This document shows positions 13,147 through 21,684 of a stretch of DNA of 33,015 nt, piece by piece. The stretch spans positions 1 to 33,015 of the forward strand of contig JAFQRJ010000008.1 in NCBI GenBank assembly GCA_017410145.1, written 5' to 3'. The notes under the pieces were generated by a model. The model did not search any database, was not told where the DNA came from, and saw nothing but the letters and a program-made list of their open reading frames with translations. The first letter of the stretch is position 1; every line of letters starts with the position of its first letter. Source of the stretch: Tyzzerella sp. GTDB taxonomy: Bacteria; Bacillota; Clostridia; Lachnospirales; Lachnospiraceae. The translations under genes were made by a program, and so were the position numbers.

Positions 13147-13885
13147 CTACGTTCAACTCCTTCCATATGATATCGAAGTATTCGTTGAATTCTGTGGTAC
13201 TGCGACGGAGCAAAGGCGTGTTTTTATCCTCTGGAAAATGAATAGGAACAATGGTTTTAACGGAACCAGGGCGTTTCGTTAAGACAAGCACCTTGTTGCC
13301 TAGGCTGATTGCTTCCGCTAAATCATGAGTTACCAGGATGGCGGTTCTTTTTTCCTTATGAATAATCTGCCCGATATCATCTCCAACTGCAAGGCGTGTT
13401 TGGTAATCCAAGGCAGAAAAAGGCTCATCTAAAAGAAGCAAATCGGGCTCTAAAATAAGGGTACGGATTAGGGCAACGCGTTGCCTCATACCACCGGATA
13501 GTTCGGAAGGCTTTGCATTTGCAAATTGCTCCAAACCATATTGTTTTAGTAACCTTAAAGCCTTCTCCTTTGTGCCGGGAGTGATTTTGTGTTGTATTTC
13601 AAGTCCCAGTATAATATTACGGTAAACATTTCTCCATTCTAAAAGATGGTCTTTTTGTAACATATACCCGATATGATTTCCGCGTAAAACAACCTTCCCG
13701 TTTTCAGGAGGAATGAGACCGGAAATAATCGATAGTAAGGTGGATTTCCCGCAGCCGGAAGGACCGACAATGCTGATGAAATCTCCTTGCTTTAGTGTGA
13801 AGGACAGATGAGAGAGTGCCTGTGTTTCTCCCTCCATGCCATGATAAGAATGGCTAATGTCTTGAAGCTCTAAAATGTTTTCCAT
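13139..13885 (-). CDS. ABC transporter ATP-binding protein, SsuB/TauB-like
   Basis: The 248-residue ATPase has all motifs: Walker A GPSGCGKST (41-49), Q-loop region GYMLQKDHLLEW, signature LSGGMRQR, Walker B LLLLDEPFSALD and the H-loop VTHDLAE. QKDHLLEWRNVYRNI is typical of the nitrate/sulfonate/taurine subfamily. The start is ATG 13885, directly after AGGAGGTG; a longer in-frame reading to 13987 runs through a palindrome cluster and has no ribosome binding site. It energises the permease encoded just downstream. No binding protein is present in the operon. The leader contains strong palindromes (13911-14035) that may affect its expression. Confidence 0.9.
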   Translation of the reverse strand: MENILELQDISHSYHGMEGETQALSHLSFTLKQGDFISIVGPSGCGKSTLLSIISGLIPPENGKVVLRGNHIGYMLQKDHLLEWRNVYRNIILGLEIQHKITPGTKEKALRLLKQYGLEQFANAKPSELSGGMRQRVALIRTLILEPDLLLLDEPFSALDYQTRLAVGDDIGQIIHKEKRTAILVTHDLAEAISLGNKVLVLTKRPGSVKTIVPIHFPEDKNTPLLRRSTTEFNEYFDIIWKELNVDE

Positions 13886-13910
13886 GACACACCTCCTATA
13901 AATTTCAAAT

Positions 13911-14035
13911 AAAGACTTGCTCGCAAGTCTTTGTGCGGGATTCGGGTCGGCGTAGCTGACTAATTTCGAATCCGAATCCCTGCACATCCTTGCGGAGCGT
14001 ATATCATATGAGAGATATGTCTCTCATATGATATA
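13911..14035. repeat. Composite palindromic element (three consecutive strong inverted repeats)
   Basis: A: AAAGACTTG (13911-13919) / CAAGTCTTT (13924-13932). B: GTGCGGGATTCGG (13933-13945) / CCGAATCCCTGCAC (13972-13985), 13 bp with one bulged base, enclosing GTCGGC-GTA-GCTGAC (13946-13960). C: a perfect 16-bp stem, 14000-14015 / 14020-14035, with TATG at the centre (inner arm CATATGAGAGA). A and B abut directly. No ORF or known riboswitch is recognised. It lies between divergent transcription units, in the leader of the ABC ATPase gene. It resembles an extragenic repeat family, and shares the 10-mer GCGTAGCTGA with the gap-pgk spacer. Confidence 0.75.
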
Positions 14036-14062
14036 TTTTATGTAGAAAAATGGAAACGGTGC

Positions 14063-14091
14063 TTGAATGAAAGCAAAGAAAAGGTTATAAT
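14063..14091 (+). promoter_or_regulatory. Promoter of queH and downstream genes
   Basis: TTGAAT (14063-14068), a 17-base spacer and TATAAT (14086-14091) precede the queH ATG (14138) by about 45 bases. This placement also shows that the upstream TTG at 14063 is not the gene start. Confidence 0.7.
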
Positions 14092-14137
14092 CAGAGCTGT
14101 ATTGCTAAACTGTAAAATCTGGTGTAGGACAAATGAG

Positions 14138-14755
14138 ATGAATTATCAAAAAGAGTTAGAAAATAAAATTGAACAGTTGCAAAAAGAACAGACAGTTCCG
14201 AAACTATTGTTGCACAGTTGCTGTGCACCATGTAGCAGTTATGTATTGGAGTATTTGTCTGATTATTTTGAGATTACTGTTTTCTATTATAATCCAAATA
14301 TTTTTCCGGAGAGCGAGTATACAAAGCGCATCTTAGAGCAACAGACATTGGTTCACAATATGCCGACAAAGTATCCGGTATCTTTTCTTGCAGGAGCATA
14401 TGACAGTGATAAATTCTATGCGATGACAAAGGGCATGGAGGATATGAAAGAAGGCGGACAAAGATGTTTTGGGTGTTATGCCCTTCGTTTGGAAGAAACA
14501 GCCAAAGTGGCAAGAGAGGGCGAGTTTGATTATTTCACAACAACCCTTAGCATTAGCCCGTTAAAGAATGCGGAGAAGTTAAATGAAATCGGAAACAAAC
14601 TGGCCGAGAAGTACGGAGTTTCCTATTTGCCATCTGATTTTAAAAAGAAAAATGGATATAAACGTTCCATAGAATTATCGAAAGAATATGGCTTATATAG
14701 ACAAGATTACTGTGGCTGTGAATTTTCGCAGCGGGAAAGAATGAACAAAGAGTAG
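14138..14755 (+). CDS. queH: Epoxyqueuosine reductase QueH
   Basis: The 205-residue protein carries the DUF208/QueH cysteine pattern: HSCCAPC (C28, C29, C32), GGQRCFGCYALR (C110, C113) and DYCGCEFS (C192, C194). QueH reduces epoxyqueuosine in tRNA to queuosine, replacing cobalamin-dependent QueG, and uses an Fe-S cluster held by some of these cysteines. TTTLSISPLKNAEKLNEIG is also typical of the family. ATG 14138 has AGGA (14126-14129) 8 bases upstream and lies just after the promoter at 14063-14091; longer TTG-start readings overlap the promoter. It is separated by 14 bases from argH and is probably co-transcribed. No other queuosine gene is nearby. Confidence 0.9.
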   Translation: MNYQKELENKIEQLQKEQTVPKLLLHSCCAPCSSYVLEYLSDYFEITVFYYNPNIFPESEYTKRILEQQTLVHNMPTKYPVSFLAGAYDSDKFYAMTKGMEDMKEGGQRCFGCYALRLEETAKVAREGEFDYFTTTLSISPLKNAEKLNEIGNKLAEKYGVSYLPSDFKKKNGYKRSIELSKEYGLYRQDYCGCEFSQRERMNKE

Positions 14756-14769
14756 AGAGGAAGAGAATT

Positions 14770-16143
14770 ATGGCACAACTTTGGGGTGGAAGATTTACAA
14801 AAGAAACGGACCAATTGGTATACAATTTTAACGCATCCATTTCTTTTGATCAAAAATTTTATGAGCAGGACATTAGAGGCAGTATTGCACATGTCACCAT
14901 GCTTGCTACACAAGGGATTTTAACAGAGGAAGAAAAGGAGCAGATTATAGAAGGCCTTCAAGGGATTTTGAGAGATGTACAGGAAGGAACACTTGAAATT
15001 TCCGATAAATACGAAGATATTCACAGCTTTGTGGAGGCAACCTTAATCGACAGAATTGGAGAAGCAGGAAAGAAATTACATACCGGAAGAAGCAGAAACG
15101 ACCAGGTTGCCCTTGATATGAAGCTTTATACAAGGGATGAGATTGATGCGTTAGATGACCTTCTGAAAGAACTTCTGAAAGTATTGCTTCAGATTATGAA
15201 GGATAATACGGAGACCTTTATGCCGGGCTTTACGCATTTGCAAAAGGCGCAGCCAATTACTTTAGCTCATCATATGGGAGCATATTTTGAAATGTTCCAC
15301 AGAGACCGCTTGCGTTTGACAGATATTTATGACCGCATGAATTACTGTCCGTTAGGTTCTGGTGCCTTAGCTGGTACAACCTATCCATTGGACCGCAACC
15401 TGACAGCAGAATTACTTGGCTTTTACGGACCAACCTTGAACAGTATGGATTCTGTTGCAGACAGGGATTATCTCATAGAGCTTCTTTCAGCAATGTCTAC
15501 AATAATGATGCATCTGAGCCGTTTTTCAGAGGAAGTGATTATTTGGAATTCCAACGAGTATCGTTTTGTGGAAATTGATGATGCATACAGTACAGGAAGC
15601 AGCATCATGCCACAGAAGAAGAATCCGGATATTGCGGAACTTGTTCGAGGAAAGACAGGACGTGTGTATGGAGCATTAATGTCACTCCTTACGACTATGA
15701 AAGGAATTCCACTTGCATATAATAAGGATATGCAGGAGGATAAAGAGTTCGTGTTTGATGCCATTGACACCACGAAGGGCTGCCTTGCACTCTTTACAGG
15801 CATGCTTCGCACCATGAGATTTAACAAAGACGTGATGGAAAACAGCGCGAAGAATGGTTTTACAAATGCAACCGATGCGGCTGATTACTTGGTAAATCAC
15901 GGGGTAGCCTTCCGCGATGCGCATGGCATTGTAGGGCAGTTAGTACTTTATTGTATAGAGAAAGATATTGCCCTTGATGATATGACAATAGAAGAATACA
16001 AGGCCATATCACCGGTATTCGAAGAAGATATCTATGAAGCAATCAGCATGAAAACTTGCGTGGATAAGCGTACAACAATCGGTGCACCTAGTAAGGAATC
16101 CATGGAAAAAGTTATCAAAATCTATGAAAATTACTTGCATTAA
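14770..16143 (+). CDS. argH: Argininosuccinate lyase
   Basis: The 457-residue enzyme is full length for the family. It starts with MAQLWGGRFTKETDQLVYNF, shows HTGRSRNDQVALDMKL in the substrate region, and carries the fumarase/aspartase superfamily signature GSSIMPQKKNPD (276-287). The loop serine S277 or S278 is the catalytic base. It splits argininosuccinate to arginine and fumarate, the last step of arginine synthesis. The ATG follows AGAGAGGAAGAG. No argG is adjacent, so arginine genes are dispersed here. It sits between queH and asd on one strand. Confidence 0.96.
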   Translation: MAQLWGGRFTKETDQLVYNFNASISFDQKFYEQDIRGSIAHVTMLATQGILTEEEKEQIIEGLQGILRDVQEGTLEISDKYEDIHSFVEATLIDRIGEAGKKLHTGRSRNDQVALDMKLYTRDEIDALDDLLKELLKVLLQIMKDNTETFMPGFTHLQKAQPITLAHHMGAYFEMFHRDRLRLTDIYDRMNYCPLGSGALAGTTYPLDRNLTAELLGFYGPTLNSMDSVADRDYLIELLSAMSTIMMHLSRFSEEVIIWNSNEYRFVEIDDAYSTGSSIMPQKKNPDIAELVRGKTGRVYGALMSLLTTMKGIPLAYNKDMQEDKEFVFDAIDTTKGCLALFTGMLRTMRFNKDVMENSAKNGFTNATDAADYLVNHGVAFRDAHGIVGQLVLYCIEKDIALDDMTIEEYKAISPVFEEDIYEAISMKTCVDKRTTIGAPSKESMEKVIKIYENYLH

Positions 16144-16209
16144 TAATACAAAAGGTATATTATCGTAAAATATTATGAAAAACATACATACAGGAAGAGG
16201 GTTTTAACG

Positions 16210-17295
16210 ATGGATAAGAAATTAAGAGTTGGTATTCTTGGAGCAACAGGTATGGTAGGACAGCGTTTCATCGCTTTGTTGGAAAATCATCCTTGGTACG
16301 AGGTAGTGACAGTAGCAGCAAGTCCAAGATCAGCTGGTAAAACATATGAAGAAGCAGTAGGCGGACGTTGGAAAATGACAACACCAATGCCGGAAGCTGT
16401 GAAAAAATTGGTGGTTGCCAATGTAAATGAAGTAGAAAAAGTTGCAGCAAGCGTTGATTTCGTATTTAGTGCAGTTGATATGTCAAAAGAAGAAATCAAA
16501 GCGATTGAAGATGCATATGCAAAGACAGAAACGCCGGTTGTGTCTAACAACAGTGCACATCGTTGGACAAAGGATGTGCCTATGGTAGTTCCGGAAATCA
16601 ATCCAGAGCACTTTGATGTCATTGAAGCACAGAAAAAACGTCTTGGAACAACAAGAGGTTTCGTGGCAGTAAAACCGAACTGTTCGATTCAAAGTTATGC
16701 ACCGGTACTTACAGCATGGAAAGAATTTGAACCAACAGAAGTGGTAGCAACTACATATCAGGCAATTTCAGGAGCAGGTAAGAACTTCAAAGACTGGCCG
16801 GAAATGGTTGAAAATATCATTCCATACATTGGTGGAGAAGAAGAAAAGAGCGAACAAGAACCACTTCGTATCTGGGGTAAGGTTGTTGACGGTGAGATTG
16901 TAAAAGCAGAAGGACCGGTTATCACAACACAATGTATCCGTGTTCCTGTATTAAACGGACATACGGCAGCTGTGTTTGTGAAATTCGCAAAGAAGCCGAC
17001 AAAAGAACAATTGATTGACAAATTAGTGAATTTCAAAGGTCTTCCACAAGAGTTAGAGCTTCCAAGCGCACCGAAACAATTCATTCAATATTTAGAAGAG
17101 GACAATCGTCCACAAGTAAATCTTGATGTGGATTACGAAAACGGAATGGGTGTATCAGTTGGACGTCTCCGTGAAGACAAAGTGTATGATTTTAAATTCG
17201 TTGGATTATCACACAATACAGTTCGCGGTGCCGCAGGTGGTGCAATCCTCTGTGCAGAAACCTTAACTGCAAAAGGATATATTCAGGCGAAATAA
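16210..17295 (+). CDS. asd: Aspartate-semialdehyde dehydrogenase (long archaeal/fungal-type variant)
   Basis: The 361-residue enzyme has the NADP-binding start LRVGILGATGMVGQRFIALL, the motif SNNSAHRWTKDVPMVVPEIN, and the active-site cysteine in VKPNCSIQSY (C158). The region 'YQAISGAGKNFKDWPEM' and the length match the longer archaeal/yeast type rather than the short proteobacterial enzyme. It reduces aspartyl phosphate to aspartate semialdehyde for lysine, threonine, methionine and diaminopimelate. GGAAGAGG lies about 8-16 bases before the ATG. It is followed 3 bases later by topB, which lacks a clear ribosome binding site, so the pair is probably one transcript. Confidence 0.95.
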   Translation: MDKKLRVGILGATGMVGQRFIALLENHPWYEVVTVAASPRSAGKTYEEAVGGRWKMTTPMPEAVKKLVVANVNEVEKVAASVDFVFSAVDMSKEEIKAIEDAYAKTETPVVSNNSAHRWTKDVPMVVPEINPEHFDVIEAQKKRLGTTRGFVAVKPNCSIQSYAPVLTAWKEFEPTEVVATTYQAISGAGKNFKDWPEMVENIIPYIGGEEEKSEQEPLRIWGKVVDGEIVKAEGPVITTQCIRVPVLNGHTAAVFVKFAKKPTKEQLIDKLVNFKGLPQELELPSAPKQFIQYLEEDNRPQVNLDVDYENGMGVSVGRLREDKVYDFKFVGLSHNTVRGAAGGAILCAETLTAKGYIQAK

Positions 17296-17298
17296 TAT

Positions 17299-19257
17299 AT
17301 GGGAAAATCAGTATTTATTGCAGAAAAGCCAAGTGTGGCACAGGAATTTGCAAAAGCATTAAAATTGAATACGAGAAGACAAGATGGTTTTCTGGAAGCA
17401 GACAATGCGATTGTGACCTGGTGTGTGGGACATCTTGTAACCATGAGTTATCCTGAGGTTTATGATGAGAAATACAAGCGCTGGAGTTTGGAAACCCTTC
17501 CATTTATTCCGAAAGAGTTCAAGTACGAAGTCATTGCAAATGTAGAAAAACAATTTCGTATTGTAAGTAATATCTTAAATCGTCCGGATGTAGAGACCAT
17601 TTATGTTTGCACTGACTCGGGACGTGAAGGAGAGTACATTTATCGTCTGGTAGAACAGATGGCAGGTGTGACAGATAAAAAACGGAAAAGGGTTTGGATT
17701 GATTCACAGACAGAGGAAGAAATTCTGCGTGGTATCCGAGAAGCGAAGGATTTGGAAGAATATGATAATCTTTCAGCATCGGCTTACTTGCGCGCGAAAG
17801 AAGACTATCTGATGGGAATTAATTTCTCAAGACTTTTGACCTTAAAGTATGGAAATACCTTGTCTTCATTTTTAAATCAAGACAGGACCGTGCTTTCCGT
17901 GGGACGAGTGATGACCTGTGTGCTTGGCATGATTGTGCGAAGGGAACGGGAAATTCGAGACTTTGTAAAGACACCATTCTATCGCGTGCTTAGTACCATT
18001 CAGTTGGGAGATAAAACTTTCGAAGGTGAGTGGAAAAGCGTAAAGGGGTCGCGTTATTTTGAAAGTTTTGATTTATATAAGGAAAATGGTTTCAAGAAGA
18101 AGGAAAAGGCAGAGGAACTGATTTCTTATTTAAGTGAGGAACAGCCACTTCAATGTACTGTGGCTTCCGTAGAGAAGAAAGTGGAGAAAAAAGCACCACC
18201 TCTTTTATACAACCTTGCAGAACTGCAAAATGAGTGTTCCAAACGTTTTAAGATCAGTCCGGATGAGACCCTTCGAATTGTACAGGAATTGTACGAGAAA
18301 AAGTTGGTTACCTATCCGAGAACGGATGCCAGAGTGTTATCAACAGCAGTGGCAAAAGAGATTTCCAAAAATTTAAACGGCTTGGCAAAATATGATATGG
18401 CAAAACCGTATCTACAGGATATCTTGCAATTCGGAAGTCATAAAGGGCTGGAAAAAACGAAATATGTAAATGACAAACAAATCACAGACCACTATGCCAT
18501 TATTCCAACAGGACAGGGACTTTCTGCTCTTGCGAGTGTATCTGGAACCGCCAAACAGGTATATGATACCATCGTGAGAAGGTTCTTAAGCATCTTCTAT
18601 CCGGCAGCAGTTTATCATAAAATGGGTATTACCACACAAATGCGAGGAGAACAGTTTTTCTCAAATTTCAAAGTATTGGCAGAAGAAGGCTATTTAAAAG
18701 TAGTAGGAGTAGGGAATGAAACAGAAGTGGATGCAGGTTTATTTGAACTTTTGAAAACCGTGCAGAAGGGTTCGGTTCTCAGTGTGCAGGAATTGAATGT
18801 AAAGGAAGGAGAGACCACACCGCCGAAGCGTTATAATTCCGGTTCCATTATTTTGGCAATGGAAAATGCAGGTCAACTAATTGAGGACGAGGAACTGCGT
18901 GCCCAAATCAAAGGCAGTGGAATCGGAACCAGTGCAACACGAGCTGAGATTCTTAAGAAACTTATCCATATCAAGTATTTGAGTTTAAATGGGAAGACCC
19001 AGATTATCACACCGACCTTGTTGGGTGAAATGGTTTTTGATGTGGTAGATAACTCTATTCGTTCACTTTTAAATCCGGAACTGACTGCAAGTTGGGAAAA
19101 AGGACTTACATATGTGGCGGAAGGACAGATTACATCCGAGGAATACATGGTGAAATTGGAGAACTTTATTGCAAGTCGGACCCAAGGTGTGTTAGGCTTG
19201 AATAATCAGTATCAATTAAGGCAATGTTATAACAATGTTTCAAAGTATTACAAATAA
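17299..19257 (+). CDS. topB: DNA topoisomerase III (type IA)
   Basis: The 652-residue type IA topoisomerase starts with the Toprim domain (MGKSVFIAEKPSVAQEFAKA; acidic CTDSGREGE at about residues 104-112). The catalytic tyrosine is in LVTYPRTDARVL (Y339), and GSGIGTSATRAEILKKL lies in the C-terminal part of the core. It relaxes or decatenates single-stranded-containing DNA. The length is close to E. coli TopB, and no C-terminal zinc fingers are visible. The start at 17299 lies 3 bases after the asd stop with only a weak AGG upstream, suggesting coupling to asd. Standalone TopB copies also occur on mobile elements, but nothing mobile is seen around it here. Confidence 0.93.
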   Translation: MGKSVFIAEKPSVAQEFAKALKLNTRRQDGFLEADNAIVTWCVGHLVTMSYPEVYDEKYKRWSLETLPFIPKEFKYEVIANVEKQFRIVSNILNRPDVETIYVCTDSGREGEYIYRLVEQMAGVTDKKRKRVWIDSQTEEEILRGIREAKDLEEYDNLSASAYLRAKEDYLMGINFSRLLTLKYGNTLSSFLNQDRTVLSVGRVMTCVLGMIVRREREIRDFVKTPFYRVLSTIQLGDKTFEGEWKSVKGSRYFESFDLYKENGFKKKEKAEELISYLSEEQPLQCTVASVEKKVEKKAPPLLYNLAELQNECSKRFKISPDETLRIVQELYEKKLVTYPRTDARVLSTAVAKEISKNLNGLAKYDMAKPYLQDILQFGSHKGLEKTKYVNDKQITDHYAIIPTGQGLSALASVSGTAKQVYDTIVRRFLSIFYPAAVYHKMGITTQMRGEQFFSNFKVLAEEGYLKVVGVGNETEVDAGLFELLKTVQKGSVLSVQELNVKEGETTPPKRYNSGSIILAMENAGQLIEDEELRAQIKGSGIGTSATRAEILKKLIHIKYLSLNGKTQIITPTLLGEMVFDVVDNSIRSLLNPELTASWEKGLTYVAEGQITSEEYMVKLENFIASRTQGVLGLNNQYQLRQCYNNVSKYYK

Positions 19258-19272
19258 AGGGGAGTATGAAAG

Positions 19273-19938
19273 ATGGAGCAATTGACAGTACAGGCACTTT
19301 ATAATTTAGACGAGACCATTGCAAAAGATATATTTGAAGGGGTGACATATCCTTGGGAGGTACTTCCAAAAATTAGTTCATTTATTGTAGAATTAGGGAA
19401 CTCGCTCCCGGAAGAAGAATATGAAAAAGTCTGGGAAAATGTATGGGTTGCAAAAAGCGCAAAGGTTGCACCTACTGCATTTATAGGCGGTCCTGCGATT
19501 ATAGGAAAAGATGCGGAGGTTAGACACTGTGCGTACATTCGTGGAAATGCGATTGTAGGAGAAGGTGCTGTGGTGGGTAATTCCACCGAACTTAAAAATG
19601 TAATTTTATTTAACAAGGTACAGGTGCCACATTACAACTATGTGGGAGACTCCATTCTCGGTTATAAAGCACATATGGGCGCAGGTTCTATTACTTCAAA
19701 TGTAAAGTCGGATAAGACCTTGACCACCGTAAAGACACCGGAAGGTGCGATTGAAACAGGATTGAAAAAATTCGGTGCAATGCTTGGGGATGAAGTAGAA
19801 GTAGGCTGTGGTTCTGTGTTGAATCCGGGAACAGTAGTTGGTAAGAAGACCAATATTTATCCGCTTTCTATGGTGAGAGAATTTGTTCCTGCCAACAGTA
19901 TTTATAAAAAACGTGGAGAAGTGGCAGAAAAATATTAA
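19273..19938 (+). CDS. Left-handed beta-helix (hexapeptide) acyltransferase-like protein
   Basis: The 221-residue protein has a short helical N-terminus (TVQALYNLDETIAKDIFEGV) and then a left-handed parallel beta-helix of hexapeptide repeats (about 58-200): WVAKSAKVAPTAFIGGPAII, CAYIRGNAIVGEGAVVGNST, YNYVGDSILGYKAHMGAGSI. The motif 'GDSILGYKAHMGAGSITSN' resembles the acetyltransferase half of GlmU, and such proteins are often annotated as UDP-N-acetylglucosamine pyrophosphorylase-related. The N-terminal nucleotidyltransferase half is absent, so a sugar or sugar-nucleotide acyltransferase fits better than a full GlmU. AAGGGGAG (19257-19264) precedes ATG 19273. It closes the queH-to-here run before a terminator. 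Confidence 0.82.
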   Translation: MEQLTVQALYNLDETIAKDIFEGVTYPWEVLPKISSFIVELGNSLPEEEYEKVWENVWVAKSAKVAPTAFIGGPAIIGKDAEVRHCAYIRGNAIVGEGAVVGNSTELKNVILFNKVQVPHYNYVGDSILGYKAHMGAGSITSNVKSDKTLTTVKTPEGAIETGLKKFGAMLGDEVEVGCGSVLNPGTVVGKKTNIYPLSMVREFVPANSIYKKRGEVAEKY

Positions 19939-19943
19939 GAGAG

Positions 19944-19976
19944 AAGGGAAGATGTGCTTTTGCATCTTCCTTTTTT
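19944..19976 (+). terminator. Terminator after the beta-helix acyltransferase gene
   Basis: Stem GGAAGATG (19947-19954) / CATCTTCC (19963-19970) with loop TGCTTTTG and a following T6 tract. It separates the argH-topB block from the SOS operon. Confidence 0.88.
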
Positions 19977-20058
19977 GTGTTATGATAAATTTACCCTTTC
20001 ATATGAGGATTCGCTCAAAATCCCCCATATTTCTCAAAATAAATTTGTATAAAAGTAG

Positions 20059-20087
20059 TTGACAATTAGTAACAAGTATAATAGTAT
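20059..20087 (+). promoter_or_regulatory. recA promoter
   Basis: TTGACA (20059-20064), a 17-base spacer and TAGTAT (20082-20087). The nearby perfect TATAAT (20077-20082) is only 12 bases from the -35, so it is less suitable. The SOS box lies just downstream, over the transcription start region. Confidence 0.6.
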
Positions 20088-20101
20088 ATTATTTAGAAAA
20101 A

Positions 20102-20115
20102 CGAACATAAGTTCG
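20102..20115. promoter_or_regulatory. LexA (SOS) box upstream of recA
   Basis: CGAACATAAGTTCG matches the Firmicutes LexA/DinR consensus CGAAC-N4-GTTCG perfectly. It lies between the promoter and the Shine-Dalgarno of recA, where LexA would block transcription. recA-recX are therefore predicted to be induced by DNA damage. Confidence 0.9.
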
Positions 20116-20132
20116 CTAAAGGAGATTGAAAG

Positions 20133-21149
20133 ATGGCAAATGAAGATAAAAAAAGAGCATTAGATGCGGCGATTTCGAAATTAGAGAAGGATTTCGGTAA
20201 AGGAACAGTTATGAAGTTAGGCGATGCGGGGGCTAATATTTCGGTAGAGACAGTGCCGACAGGTTCTCTTAGCCTTGATATTGCACTTGGACTTGGCGGA
20301 GTACCAAAGGGCAGAGTGATTGAAGTGTACGGACCGGAATCAAGTGGTAAGACAACCGTAACATTACATATGATTGCAGAGGTGCAAAAACGTGGCGGTA
20401 TCGCCGGATTTATCGATGCGGAGCATGCCTTGGACCCTGTATATGCGAAGAACATCGGTGTAGACATTGACGAATTATATATTTCCCAACCGGATAGCGG
20501 TGACCAGGCATTGGAGATTGCTGAAACTATGGTTCGCTCCGGAGCGATGGATATTATTGTTATTGACTCTGTTGCGGCTTTGGTTCCGAGACAGGAAATA
20601 GAAGGAGATATGGGAGATTCTCATGTGGGTCTTCAAGCGAGATTAATGTCTCAGGCACTTCGCAAATTGACACCGGTTATCAGTAAGTCTAACTGTGTAG
20701 TTGTATTTATCAATCAGTTGCGTGAAAAAGTAGGTATTATGTTTGGTAATCCGGAAACGACAACCGGTGGACGTGCACTGAAGTTCTATGCATCTGTTCG
20801 TATGGATGTAAGAAAAGTGGAGACACTGAAACTGAATGGTGAGATGGTGGGGAACCGCACAAGAATTAAGATTGTGAAGAATAAGATTGCACCACCGTTT
20901 AAGGAAGCAGAATTTGATATTATGTATGGAAAAGGTATTTCGAAAGAAGGAGATATCTTAGACCTTGCTGCAAGTGTGGATATCGTGAATAAGAGTGGCG
21001 CATGGTATGCGTATAATGGCGATAAGATCGGTCAAGGACGTGAAAATGCGAAGTTGTATTTGTCTCAGCATCCGGAAATTATGAATGAGATAGAGGCAAA
21101 GGTAAGGGCTCATTATCAACTGAATCCAGCAGATACAGAGGAAGCATAA
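20133..21149 (+). CDS. recA: RecA recombinase
   Basis: The 338-residue recombinase starts [20 protein letters not shown] and has Walker [11 protein letters not shown] (67-76), the [10 protein letters not shown] motif, [13 protein letters not shown] (Walker B), the L1/L2 regions around [14 protein letters not shown] and [20 protein letters not shown]. It forms the RecA filament on single-stranded DNA for recombination and drives LexA self-cleavage. The acidic C-terminus is short. AAAGGAGA precedes the ATG. A perfect SOS box lies upstream and recX starts 1 base after its stop. Confidence 0.98.
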   Translation: MANEDKKRALDAAISKLEKDFGKGTVMKLGDAGANISVETVPTGSLSLDIALGLGGVPKGRVIEVYGPESSGKTTVTLHMIAEVQKRGGIAGFIDAEHALDPVYAKNIGVDIDELYISQPDSGDQALEIAETMVRSGAMDIIVIDSVAALVPRQEIEGDMGDSHVGLQARLMSQALRKLTPVISKSNCVVVFINQLREKVGIMFGNPETTTGGRALKFYASVRMDVRKVETLKLNGEMVGNRTRIKIVKNKIAPPFKEAEFDIMYGKGISKEGDILDLAASVDIVNKSGAWYAYNGDKIGQGRENAKLYLSQHPEIMNEIEAKVRAHYQLNPADTEEA

Positions 21150-21150
21150 G

Positions 21151-21612
21151 ATGGAAGACAAAGTGAAACAGGCCAAACTCAAGGCATTGAGCCTGCTCAC
21201 GGATATGGACCGGACGGAAGCGCAGTTGCGACAGAAGCTGAAACAAAAATCCTATGAAGATGATGTTGTCGAACAGGCAATGGAATATGTGAAATCGTTT
21301 GGATATATTGATGATGTTAATTATGCAAAGCGTTTCGTCGAAAGTCGAAAGAAAACAAAAAGCAAACATGAAATTGCTGCAATGCTAAGTCAAAAAGGGG
21401 TGCACAGGGAAGTGATCTCCCAAGCAGTTGCTGAATGCTATCATCCGGAAGACGCGTTGGAAGCAATTCAGTATTTAGCAGGGAAGAAGTGCGAGTCACC
21501 TGAACAGTGTAGTGATAAAGAAAAAAAGAAGATTTTTGACTATTTGTTGCGAAAAGGCTTTTCTTATGAAGAAATTCGTCAGGTAATACAAGTTTCTTTC
21601 TGGAATGCTTGA
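21151..21612 (+). CDS. recX: Regulatory protein RecX
   Basis: The 153-residue all-helical protein has RecX tandem three-helix repeats: LLTDMDRTEAQLRQKLKQKS, VEQAMEYVKSFGYIDDVNYA, RFVESRKKTKSKHEIAAMLS and DYLLRKGFSYEEIRQVIQ. RecX binds the RecA filament groove and modulates its activity. It starts 1 base after the recA stop, with its ribosome binding site inside the end of recA, the usual coupled arrangement. The promoter of the next gene overlaps its stop codon. Confidence 0.93.
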   Translation: MEDKVKQAKLKALSLLTDMDRTEAQLRQKLKQKSYEDDVVEQAMEYVKSFGYIDDVNYAKRFVESRKKTKSKHEIAAMLSQKGVHREVISQAVAECYHPEDALEAIQYLAGKKCESPEQCSDKEKKKIFDYLLRKGFSYEEIRQVIQVSFWNA

Positions 21613-21637
21613 CATTATTGTTAAAAGAGTATAAAAT
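21609..21637 (+). promoter_or_regulatory. Promoter of rny
   Basis: TTGACA (21609-21614), a 17-base spacer and TAAAAT (21632-21637), overlapping the recX stop. It gives rny its own start, about 40 bases before the GTG codon. Confidence 0.65.
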
Positions 21638-21684
21638 CTAACTATTGTATACGTACAATGAAAAATAAATAGGGAGGTGCTCCT

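Noticed and set aside
13886-13987. N-terminal extension of the ABC ATPase
   Set aside because: It would run through palindromic DNA without a ribosome binding site, whereas AGGAGGTG directly precedes ATG 13885.
13886-14040. TPP riboswitch upstream of the ABC importer
   Set aside because: The CUGAGA and related conserved thiamine-box elements are missing.
20077-20082. Perfect TATAAT as recA -10
   Set aside because: Only 12 bases from the TTGACA; TAGTAT at 20082 gives the correct 17-base spacing.
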